From positions 1 to 5,174 of the forward strand of contig JALOPA010000221.1 of the NCBI GenBank assembly GCA_025454125.1: a stretch of DNA of 5,174 nucleotides, given 5' to 3'. Positions 1 through 5,174 of the stretch are shown piece after piece (position 1 is the first letter of the stretch; every line of letters begins with the position of its first letter). A model generated the notes under the pieces. That model saw only the letters and a program-made list of their open reading frames with translations, was not told the DNA's origin and did no database searches. Origin of the DNA: Thermodesulfobacteriota bacterium (GTDB lineage: Bacteria; Desulfobacterota; DSM-4660; Desulfatiglandales; HGW-15). A program made the translations under genes and the position numbers.

Positions 1-995
1 CCTTGCTGTGGCTCCCCCGGCCGGCCGCGGAGGGACGGCACCGAGGCAGGGAGTTTTTCCTTCCGGATCTCAAGAGCGCCGTCCGCCAGGCGCTGGCGGC
101 CGCTGTTCAGCACAGCGCTCTTGAGGTCCACGCCCTCGATCTTCACCTTCAGATAGCTCAGCCTCATCGAGTCCTTCAAAGGCCGATCCGGCACCACCGC
201 GGTCATCTCATAGAGATCCGCGCCCCCCTCGATCCCCTCCGGCGCCCTGGCCGCATTGGATTTCACGGTGGTGAAACCCATGAAGCCTTCCTCTTTGAGG
301 GTCTCTCCGTTTTCGTCGACCCAGAAGGTGAGCGGCTTTCCCCAGAGGTCGGTCTCCAACCGGAAAGCGTCATAGGACATGCGGTGAAGGGTCAGGGGCT
401 GTTTTGCGGTCACCTTGATCTCGATCTCTTTCTGCAGCAGGGTGGCGGGATCAAACAAAGGAAAACGAAAGACGTCGCCCACCTTCACTTTTCGGGAACG
501 GAAGAAGGTGCTCATGCTCGAGCTGACCATGGGCACTTGAGCGAGCCTGATTTTCTTCGAGCTCTGGCCTCCTGAGTCCAGGACCAGGACATCCCCTTCC
601 ACCCGCCCGGACAGGCGAAACCGCACGACCCCGGAGTTCATCATGAGGTGAAAACTCCGGAGCAGGAGTTTTTCATCCACCTGCACCTGGGTAAGGGAGT
701 AGAGGTTCCGGCCGAGACCCATGAGGTTGAGTTTCAGGAACAGTTCGTCCTGGATGAAGTAGCCCTCTTTGAAGGGACGGATCACGCTCACGGTGTAGCC
801 CACTTTGCGGTCTTTGAGGTAGATCTCTCGCCATTCCTTGTCCTGCACTTCAACGGATGCGGCGGCGCTCTCGCCGCCGCTCCCCGCCTCTTGCGCGAAG
901 AAATGGGTTCTCTGAACCAGCAGGGCCATCAAGCCCAGCCACACAGCGACCACCACGCCCCCGGCCACATGGAAGATTGGGAAAGAGCGCCTCAA
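1..995 (-). CDS. Membrane-anchored transglutaminase-type protein, N-terminal part (runs off left edge)
   Basis: My reverse-strand translation is open for 331 codons with no stop before the window edge. The N terminus is a signal anchor: RRSFPIF, then a hydrophobic stretch at about residues 10-27, then a Gly/Ser/Ala-rich linker. A beta-rich periplasmic domain follows, with WREIYLKDRKVGY (55-67), FPLFDP (178-183) and WVDENGETLKEE (from 225). This layout resembles the N-terminal region of deltaproteobacterial proteins that carry a C-terminal transglutaminase-like (Cys-His-Asp) domain. That domain would lie beyond the window, so no catalytic residue is visible and the function is inferred. I chose the TTG start at 995-993 because it overlaps the PHP gene's TGA as TTGA and keeps the whole anchor. 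The first ATG (929-927) would remove most of the membrane segment. There is no strong Shine-Dalgarno, which fits translation coupled to the upstream gene. It could also be a lipid- or glycan-processing envelope protein without transglutaminase activity. Confidence 0.7.
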   Translation of the reverse strand, partial: MRRSFPIFHVAGGVVVAVWLGLMALLVQRTHFFAQEAGSGGESAAASVEVQDKEWREIYLKDRKVGYTVSVIRPFKEGYFIQDELFLKLNLMGLGRNLYSLTQVQVDEKLLLRSFHLMMNSGVVRFRLSGRVEGDVLVLDSGGQSSKKIRLAQVPMVSSSMSTFFRSRKVKVGDVFRFPLFDPATLLQKEIEIKVTAKQPLTLHRMSYDAFRLETDLWGKPLTFWVDENGETLKEEGFMGFTTVKSNAARAPEGIEGGADLYEMTAVVPDRPLKDSMRLSYLKVKIEGVDLKSAVLNSGRQRLADGALEIRKEKLPASVPSLRGRPGEPQQ

Positions 996-1648
996 AACGG
1001 GAATCCGATTCCGCCCAGGAGAAGGCGGGAATTGGACAGGAGATGTTGAAGCGAATCCGGGGCCAGGCCGGCGCCTTGCGTCACCTTACGGGCGAAGGCC
1101 TCCGTCATATAGTCCCCCGGAGCGTGGCCGTCCGAGTTCAGGACCAAGCGCGCCCCCGCCTCTTGCGCGAGTTTCGCCACGTGGCCGTTCGTCAGGCTGT
1201 GCCCTTTCCTGGCGCTGATTTCAAGGAACACGCCCTTGCTGGCAGCGAGCGTCACCTCTTCCGGCCGGATCAGCCCGGGGTGCGCGATGATGTCGGCTCC
1301 GGCTTCGATTCCCACGCGGTTGGTTCCCTGGGCTACAGGCTCCACGATGGTCTCCCCGTGGATCACGACCAGGCGAGCCCCCAGATCCCTTGCCCTTCGA
1401 ACCAGAGACGGAATGAAGACGGGCGGCACGTGCGTCAATTCAACCCCCGGAATGACCTTGACGGTCTGGCTGTGGTTCAGCTCTTCTGCGACACGCACGA
1501 TTCTCGGAACCACATGGTCCAGATTGGACGAGTCCACATGGTCGGTGATGGCAGCCGCCTGGTAGCCCATGGCTTCGAGCCTGCGAATCAACTCGGAAGG
1601 AATCAACGCACCGTCGCTGAAAAGCGAATGGGTATGCAGATCGATCAT
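992..1648 (-). CDS. PHP-domain metal-dependent phosphoesterase (histidinol-phosphatase-like)
   Basis: This 218-residue single-domain protein has the complete PHP metal-binding set in order: HTH at residues 5-7, D12, TDH (H37), PGVELTH (E70), H97, AHPG (H123), and NSDGH (D173, H175). PHP enzymes are TIM-barrel-like phosphoesterases that usually hold three metal ions; relatives hydrolyse histidinol phosphate, nucleoside phosphates or other small phosphoesters. The intact ligands argue for an active cytoplasmic enzyme. The substrate cannot be read from the sequence, and no histidine-biosynthesis gene is nearby, so I give no gene symbol. The ATG start is supported by GGAG (plus-strand complement at 1655-1658) six bases upstream. 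The gene is separated from the BFN gene by a terminator and an inverted-repeat leader, so it probably has its own promoter, although I could not find convincing -35/-10 boxes. Its stop overlaps the start of the membrane-anchored gene by 4 nt, so the two form an operon. Confidence 0.88.
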   Translation of the reverse strand: MIDLHTHSLFSDGALIPSELIRRLEAMGYQAAAITDHVDSSNLDHVVPRIVRVAEELNHSQTVKVIPGVELTHVPPVFIPSLVRRARDLGARLVVIHGETIVEPVAQGTNRVGIEAGADIIAHPGLIRPEEVTLAASKGVFLEISARKGHSLTNGHVAKLAQEAGARLVLNSDGHAPGDYMTEAFARKVTQGAGLAPDSLQHLLSNSRLLLGGIGFPF

Positions 1649-1662
1649 GGTTCACTCCAAAG

Positions 1663-1743
1663 AAAGGCACAAAGGCACATAGGAGCAAAGGGACAAAGGG
1701 GTAATACGATTTTTCGACGTTGTGCCTGTGTGCCTTTGTCCCT
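1663..1743. repeat. Inverted block of degenerate 8-bp units (AAAGGCAC type)
   Basis: Five consecutive 8-bp units run from 1663 to 1702: AAAGGCAC, AAAGGCAC, ATAGGAGC, AAAGGGAC, AAAGGGGT. After a 17-nt unrelated centre, three units in the opposite orientation follow at 1720-1743: TTGTGCCT, GTGTGCCT, TTGTCCCT. Positions 1663-1679 and 1721-1737 are inverted repeats matching at 16 of 17 bases. Positions 1689-1699 and 1733-1743 are a perfect 11-bp inverted repeat. The two pairings share 1733-1737, so they exclude each other. The block lies just upstream of the PHP gene's Shine-Dalgarno and would be in its leader if transcription starts beyond it. It could be a dispersed intergenic repeat or a structured leader. 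The repeat geometry is seen directly; any function is inference. Confidence 0.75.
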
Positions 1744-1747
1744 GAGA

Positions 1748-1801
1748 CAAAAAAGCTCAAGAGGTCTGCCGGAAACCGAACGGCCGCGAAACCCCTTGAG
1801 C
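1748..1801 (-). terminator. Rho-independent terminator of the BFN-family gene
   Basis: Read on the minus strand, GCTCAAGGGGT (1801-1791) pairs with ACCTCTTGAGC (1765-1755) in an 11-bp stem with one G-U pair, followed directly by six T residues (1754-1749). The 25-nt loop contains a further GCCG/CGGC pairing (1768-1771 with 1781-1784). The stem begins 36 nt after the BFN gene's stop codon, so it should end that transcript and separate it from the PHP gene. Confidence 0.85.
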
Positions 1802-1837
1802 GTTAAAGAACGACGTTTGCATCCGATCGGGGAAGCG

Positions 1838-2335
1838 TCACATCTTGTACTTCCCGAAATCGTCCGGGTTGAGCTTTTCCAGGATCTCCTGCCACTTCTT
1901 GCCCTGCTCGGTCTTGTCTTCTGGCTCCGCCTTGAGATCGATCTGGGAAGATTTCTTGATCACATCTTCGGCAACGAATATGGGAGCGCCCATTCTCAGC
2001 GAAAGCGCGAGCGCGTCGCTCGGCCTTGCGTCGATGGAGATTTCCTTGCCTTTGTGGTCCAGATAAATGAGGGCAAAATAAGTGTTGTTCTTCAAATCAC
2101 ACACTTCGATCTTGTTCACTTTCACATCCATGAGGGACATAATGTTCTTGAGCAGATCGTGGGTCATGGGTCTTGAAAACTTGATTCCCTCCAACTCGCT
2201 GGCAATGGCGGTCGCTTCGAGCAGACCGATCCAGATCGGAAGGGTTCTCTCGCCTCCGATCTCCTTCAGAATCACAATCGGGCTATTGGTCATCGGGTCG
2301 ACGGTGAGTCCAGCGATGACCATGGGTCTGAGCAT
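1838..2335 (-). CDS. Bifunctional nuclease family protein (DUF151/BFN domain)
   Basis: This 165-residue cytoplasmic protein is almost entirely a BFN domain (Pfam DUF151). The family's signature segments are present: LPIWIG (32-37) followed by E40, RPMTHDL (55-61), and IDARPSDALAL (101-111). A charged tail from about residue 130 ends in FGKYKM. Plant members have been reported to have nuclease activity on RNA and DNA; the bacterial role is poorly defined, so a nuclease function here is family-based inference. I chose the ATG at 2335-2333 because a perfect GGAGG lies five bases upstream. A longer reading from TTG at 2347 would translate through that ribosome binding site and add four residues. 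The gene is a single-gene transcript, with its own promoter upstream and an intrinsic terminator 36 nt downstream. It is divergent from plsB, but that gives no clear functional link. Confidence 0.92.
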   Translation of the reverse strand: MLRPMVIAGLTVDPMTNSPIVILKEIGGERTLPIWIGLLEATAIASELEGIKFSRPMTHDLLKNIMSLMDVKVNKIEVCDLKNNTYFALIYLDHKGKEISIDARPSDALALSLRMGAPIFVAEDVIKKSSQIDLKAEPEDKTEQGKKWQEILEKLNPDDFGKYKM

Positions 2336-2340
2336 GAGGT

Positions 2341-2345
2341 CCTCC
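2341..2345 (-). promoter_or_regulatory. Ribosome binding site that fixes the BFN gene start
   Basis: The minus strand reads GGAGG, then ACCTC, then ATG. This is a full Shine-Dalgarno match with five-base spacing. It sets the start at ATG 2335 and rules against the in-frame TTG at 2347, which would overlap it. Confidence 0.88.
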
Positions 2346-2363
2346 AAGAAAGCCTTTTAATCT

Positions 2364-2393
2364 ATCTTAGAAACAAGGAATTCCTTTTGTCAA
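2364..2393 (-). promoter_or_regulatory. Sigma-70-type promoter of the BFN-family gene
   Basis: On the minus strand a consensus TTGACA -35 box (2393-2388) is followed after 18 bases by TAAGAT (2369-2364), a four-of-six match to the -10 consensus. Transcription would start near 2357, leaving a short leader of about 20 nt that contains the GGAGG. The perfect -35 and the fit to the downstream ribosome binding site make this a good call, but the start site is inferred. Confidence 0.65.
2375..2386. promoter_or_regulatory. Perfect 12-bp palindrome in the promoter spacer (possible operator)
   Basis: AAGGAATTCCTT is a perfect palindrome lying entirely between the -35 and -10 boxes of the BFN gene promoter. 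A dimeric repressor bound there would block RNA polymerase. No second copy is apparent nearby, and short AT-centred palindromes can arise by chance, so the operator role is inference. Confidence 0.3.
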
Positions 2394-2461
2394 CATAAGT
2401 TTCTCGAGGCGCCGACATTTTTGGAAAGCGCTTGCGCAGGGATCGAAGGCGTATAAAAAAC

Positions 2462-2491
2462 TTGATTTGCACGGCGAAAGGGAATTATCTA
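2462..2491 (+). promoter_or_regulatory. Weak candidate promoter for plsB
   Basis: TTGATT (2462-2467) could act as a -35 box with TATCTA (2486-2491) as a poor -10 after 18 bases. TATAGG overlaps it at 2490-2495 but is too far from the -35. Further upstream, TATAAA at 2452-2457 matches the -10 consensus well but has no properly spaced -35. The plsB promoter should lie in this divergent region, but the exact boxes are uncertain. Confidence 0.25.
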
Positions 2492-2519
2492 TAGGCTCAA
2501 TCACGCGCAATCCCTCTGG

Positions 2520-5075
2520 ATGGTTATGAAGTCTTCTGAGAAAGAGATTCTGTATCCCTATGCCCTTGACGACAAACCCCGGTTTCTGCTGGGTTGGGTG
2601 CTCTCCGCCCTTTTCCGCAGAGCCAGGGTCGACGAGAGCGCCAAAGAAGGTCTGACCCAACTTCAAAAAGAAGGCACCGTGGTCTATGCCACCAAGTACC
2701 GGGGGCACCTCGATTACCTCCTCTATCACTACAACCTCAGGAGGAGACACCTCCCTTACCCGAAGATCGCCTTTGATCTCAACATGGCCCTGCTTCTGCC
2801 CGTCACCCGGTTCTTCAAGGTCCTTTTCTCCTATCTCTCTTTTTTCTACCGCTCGGGGAAGTTCCCCAGCCCTTACCAGACCAGCTTCTACGGCACTGCG
2901 ATGCAAGAAGGAACGCCCTCCCTTATCTTTCTCATCGACCCCAAACGGTTCATCAGCCGTTTCATTCACGCTGAAAAAGACCATCTCCAGTTCCTTCTCG
3001 AAACGCAGAAGACCCTCGATCGGCCCATTTTCATCGTTCCCCAGCTCATCCTCTATGAGACCTCCGCGGAGAAAGACTATGAGACGTTCACGGACATCCT
3101 TTTCGGATACCGCGATTACCCGAGCGTGATTCGAAAGATCCTGATGTTCGTGAAACACCGGGGCGAAGCGATTATCGATTTCGCGCAGCCGCTGGATCTC
3201 AAAGCGTACCTTCAGTCGCAACCGGCGGAGCGGCCGCTCCACGAGATGGTCTCGGAGATCCGCGACGCGCTCATCGAAAGCATCGACAGCAGGAAACGGG
3301 TGATTTTGGGCCCGATCATGAAGTCCCGCCAGCAGCTCAAGGAAATGGTCCTTATGGACCCCAGGGTGAGCGAGAAAATCGAGAGCACCGCCGCCTCGGA
3401 GAAAAAGAGCCTGAGCTACGCCCGCAAGAAGGCCGGGGAGTACTTCGACGAGATTGCCGCCGATTTCAACATCACCTACGTTCACCTCTTCGACATCGGA
3501 CTCAAGTGGCTCTGGAAAAAAGCCTTTGAGGGCATCGACGTGGACTCCTCCGTGTTGGGTATGGTCAAGGAGTGGGCGCGAAAAGGGCCGCTGATCTTCA
3601 TCCCCTCCCACAAGAGCCACATCGATTACCTGATCCTCAACTACGTGCTCCACGAATCGAACATGCACATTCCGCGGGTGGCCGCCGGAAAGAACCTGGC
3701 CTTCTGGCCCATCGGCTACATCTTCAGAAAGGCTGGCGCCTTTTTCATCCGCCGGTCCTTCCGACAGCCCCGGCTTTATCTGGAGGTCTTCAACCGGTAC
3801 ATCAAGGCCCTTCTGGAGGAAGGACACCCCATCGAGGTCTACATCGAAGGAGGGCGAAGCCGCAACGGCAAACTGGTCCTTCCCAAAACCGGTTTTCTCT
3901 CCATCCTCCTTCAGGCTCATGCCGAGGGCTTCTGCAAGGATCTCGTGTTCGTGCCCACGTCGATCGTCTATGACCGGATCATGGAGGAGCAGTCCTACCG
4001 GAAAGAGATCGAGGGAGGAGAAAAGGAGCAGGAAAAGCTCAGGCACATTCTCGGGGCCAGGAGACTCCTGAAGCGGAAGTACGGAAAGGTTTACATCCGC
4101 TTCAACCCGCCGGTGTCGCTCAACGAGTACATCCAACAGACGAACCCGGCGCAGCACGAGCTTCCGCGGCGTTTCGCCTTTAAGCTCGTCAAGGCGATCA
4201 ACGACGTGACCCCGGTCACCCCCCTCACCCTCGTTGCCACGGCGATTCTGGGCGCACACCGCCGCGGCTTCCTCTACACCGAAATCCTGGAAACGGTAGA
4301 GACCCTGATCCATTTTCTCAAAGCCTACAGCGTTCCCATGGCCGCGAGCCTGGCGGACCCGAACCGGGCCACCCAGGAGACGCTCTCTCTCTTGCTGAAC
4401 TGGAAGATCGTGGAAGTGCTGGAGGACGTGGACCAGGAGGAAGAGACCTTTTACTTCGTGGAGGACGAGAGGAAGATCGAACTCGAGTATTACAAGAACA
4501 ACATCATCCACTTCTTCCTGCCCCACGCCCTGGTCGCCACGTCTCTGCTGACCGGACGGGACGCCGAAAAGAAGCTCGACGCCATGGTCTCCGATTACAT
4601 CTTTATGAAAAACCTGCTCAAGGCCGAGTTCCTTTTCGACGAGGAGGAAAACGAAGAGGACAGGGTCCGGTCCATTTTGGACTACTTTCTGCAATCCTCC
4701 TTTGTCAGCGCCTCAATGGACCAAAGCGCCTTCATCATCACCAAAATGGGCTATGACCGATTGCCCGTCTGGGCCAGCCTGACCAAGACCTTCATGGAGT
4801 CTTACTGGATCGCCGCCAAAGCCATGAGCCACCCAAAAAACCATGCGCTCAAGGAGGAAGCGCTTCTCAAGAAGATGAGCTACCTCGGGAAACGCTTTCA
4901 CAAGCTCGGCGTCGTGGACCACGTGGGGGCCCTTTCCAAACTCAATTTCACCAATGCCGTTGCCGTGATCAAGAGAGACTTTATCAAACGGCGGCCCGAC
5001 AAGGAACAGGAGCCTGCCGAGGTCCTCTCCCTGCTGAGCCAGAGGATCTATGAACTATCGCGACACGGCCAATAA
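2520..5075 (+). CDS. plsB: Glycerol-3-phosphate 1-O-acyltransferase, PlsB family
   Basis: This 851-residue protein should transfer an acyl group from acyl-ACP or acyl-CoA to position 1 of sn-glycerol-3-phosphate, the first step of phospholipid synthesis, at the inner membrane. All four glycerolipid acyltransferase blocks are in the C-terminal two thirds: HKSHID (364-369, the HX4D catalytic motif), GAFFIRR (406-412), EGGRSR (443-448) and VPTSIVYDRIMEE (from 478). Further PlsB-like features are a stretch before the active site (IAADFN, then a LW-rich segment) and, later, YYKNNIIH and LLKAEFLF. The length is close to E. coli PlsB (about 807 residues), and the distance from the catalytic His to the C terminus is similar. 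The N-terminal third looks like a degenerate copy of the catalytic fold, with Tyr60 at the catalytic-His position. ATG 2520 is the first start after an in-frame stop at 2463. ATG 2526 is a close alternative. Neither has a proper Shine-Dalgarno. A dihydroxyacetone-phosphate or 1-acylglycerol-phosphate acyltransferase is possible but less likely. Confidence 0.88.
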   Translation: MVMKSSEKEILYPYALDDKPRFLLGWVLSALFRRARVDESAKEGLTQLQKEGTVVYATKYRGHLDYLLYHYNLRRRHLPYPKIAFDLNMALLLPVTRFFKVLFSYLSFFYRSGKFPSPYQTSFYGTAMQEGTPSLIFLIDPKRFISRFIHAEKDHLQFLLETQKTLDRPIFIVPQLILYETSAEKDYETFTDILFGYRDYPSVIRKILMFVKHRGEAIIDFAQPLDLKAYLQSQPAERPLHEMVSEIRDALIESIDSRKRVILGPIMKSRQQLKEMVLMDPRVSEKIESTAASEKKSLSYARKKAGEYFDEIAADFNITYVHLFDIGLKWLWKKAFEGIDVDSSVLGMVKEWARKGPLIFIPSHKSHIDYLILNYVLHESNMHIPRVAAGKNLAFWPIGYIFRKAGAFFIRRSFRQPRLYLEVFNRYIKALLEEGHPIEVYIEGGRSRNGKLVLPKTGFLSILLQAHAEGFCKDLVFVPTSIVYDRIMEEQSYRKEIEGGEKEQEKLRHILGARRLLKRKYGKVYIRFNPPVSLNEYIQQTNPAQHELPRRFAFKLVKAINDVTPVTPLTLVATAILGAHRRGFLYTEILETVETLIHFLKAYSVPMAASLADPNRATQETLSLLLNWKIVEVLEDVDQEEETFYFVEDERKIELEYYKNNIIHFFLPHALVATSLLTGRDAEKKLDAMVSDYIFMKNLLKAEFLFDEEENEEDRVRSILDYFLQSSFVSASMDQSAFIITKMGYDRLPVWASLTKTFMESYWIAAKAMSHPKNHALKEEALLKKMSYLGKRFHKLGVVDHVGALSKLNFTNAVAVIKRDFIKRRPDKEQEPAEVLSLLSQRIYELSRHGQ

Positions 5076-5100
5076 GGTTTCCATGCGCGGCTGATGAAAC

Positions 5101-5174
5101 ACGCCCATCTGCGGCGTTAGCCTCGTCCCTCGTCGTTGCGGCGTACTGCCCGGTACGCCTCACTCCTCCGGATT
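5101..5174. repeat. Hairpin-bearing intergenic repeat-like element, cut by the window edge
   Basis: The DNA after plsB has no coding signal and contains a perfect stem, GGCGTAC (5140-5146) and GTACGCC (5153-5159), around a six-base loop. It has no T-tract, so it is not a standard intrinsic terminator. The flanks (CGCCCATCTGCGGCGTT and CCTCACTCCTCCGGATT) resemble, from memory, a dispersed palindromic repeat common between genes in deltaproteobacterial genomes, usually closed by an inverted copy of its CCCATCTGCGGCG end. That closing end would lie beyond the window. Only the hairpin is directly visible here. Confidence 0.5.

Noticed and set aside
3..575. A 190-codon plus-strand open frame at the left edge
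   Set aside because: It is antisense to and in register with the membrane-anchored gene, whose minus-strand reading gives a sensible anchor and periplasmic domain.
1440..1760. A 106-codon minus-strand open frame with a low-complexity FVPLLLCAFVPF stretch
   Set aside because: The hydrophobic stretch is a translation of the 8-bp repeat block, and the rest overlaps the PHP gene in another frame.
857..2176. A 439-codon plus-strand open frame across the PHP gene, the spacer and the BFN gene
   Set aside because: It runs antisense through two well-supported genes, a terminator and a repeat block. The product is rich in Arg, His and Gln with no recognisable motif.
2426..2433. AAGCGCTT palindrome upstream of plsB
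   Set aside because: Only 8 bp, not positioned relative to any convincing promoter; expected by chance.
2367..4694. A 775-codon open frame on the minus strand opposite plsB
   Set aside because: It is in exact register with the plsB codons, so it reflects the absence of TTA, CTA and TCA there. Its translation shows no recognisable domain, while plsB on the other strand has clear family motifs.
5140..5159. plsB rho-independent terminator
   Set aside because: The stem is perfect but no T-tract follows on either strand, so it does not meet the criteria for an intrinsic terminator.

Overview
The window looks like chromosomal core DNA from a fairly GC-rich Gram-negative bacterium. The closest fit is a deltaproteobacterium (Desulfobacterota). 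The grounds are a PlsB-type acyltransferase, a DUF151/BFN protein ending in FGKYKM, a membrane-anchored transglutaminase-type protein of a kind I associate with that group, and a dispersed-repeat-like sequence after plsB. The taxonomic call is inference from family resemblance, not a search result.

Layout. The left half is read on the minus strand. A strong-looking promoter (2364-2393) drives a bifunctional-nuclease-family gene (2335 to 1838), which ends in a good intrinsic terminator (1748-1801). Next comes an intergenic block of 8-bp units in inverted orientation (1663-1743). It lies in what should be the leader of a PHP-domain phosphoesterase gene (1648 to 992). That gene overlaps by 4 nt the start of a membrane-anchored protein that runs off the left edge (995 to 1), so these two are probably translationally coupled. 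The right half is a single large plus-strand gene, plsB (2520-5075), divergent from the nuclease-family gene across a 184-nt region. After it comes a hairpin-bearing sequence that resembles a dispersed intergenic repeat and is cut by the right edge.

Function. plsB should catalyse the first acylation of sn-glycerol-3-phosphate in membrane phospholipid synthesis. The other genes are probably housekeeping or envelope-related, and nothing ties them into one pathway. I see no defence system, phage, insertion sequence, CRISPR array or RNA gene, and no convincing undescribed system. The points most worth a second look are the degenerate second acyltransferase-like half in PlsB, the inverted 8-bp repeat block with two competing pairings, and the perfect palindrome inside the nuclease-family promoter.
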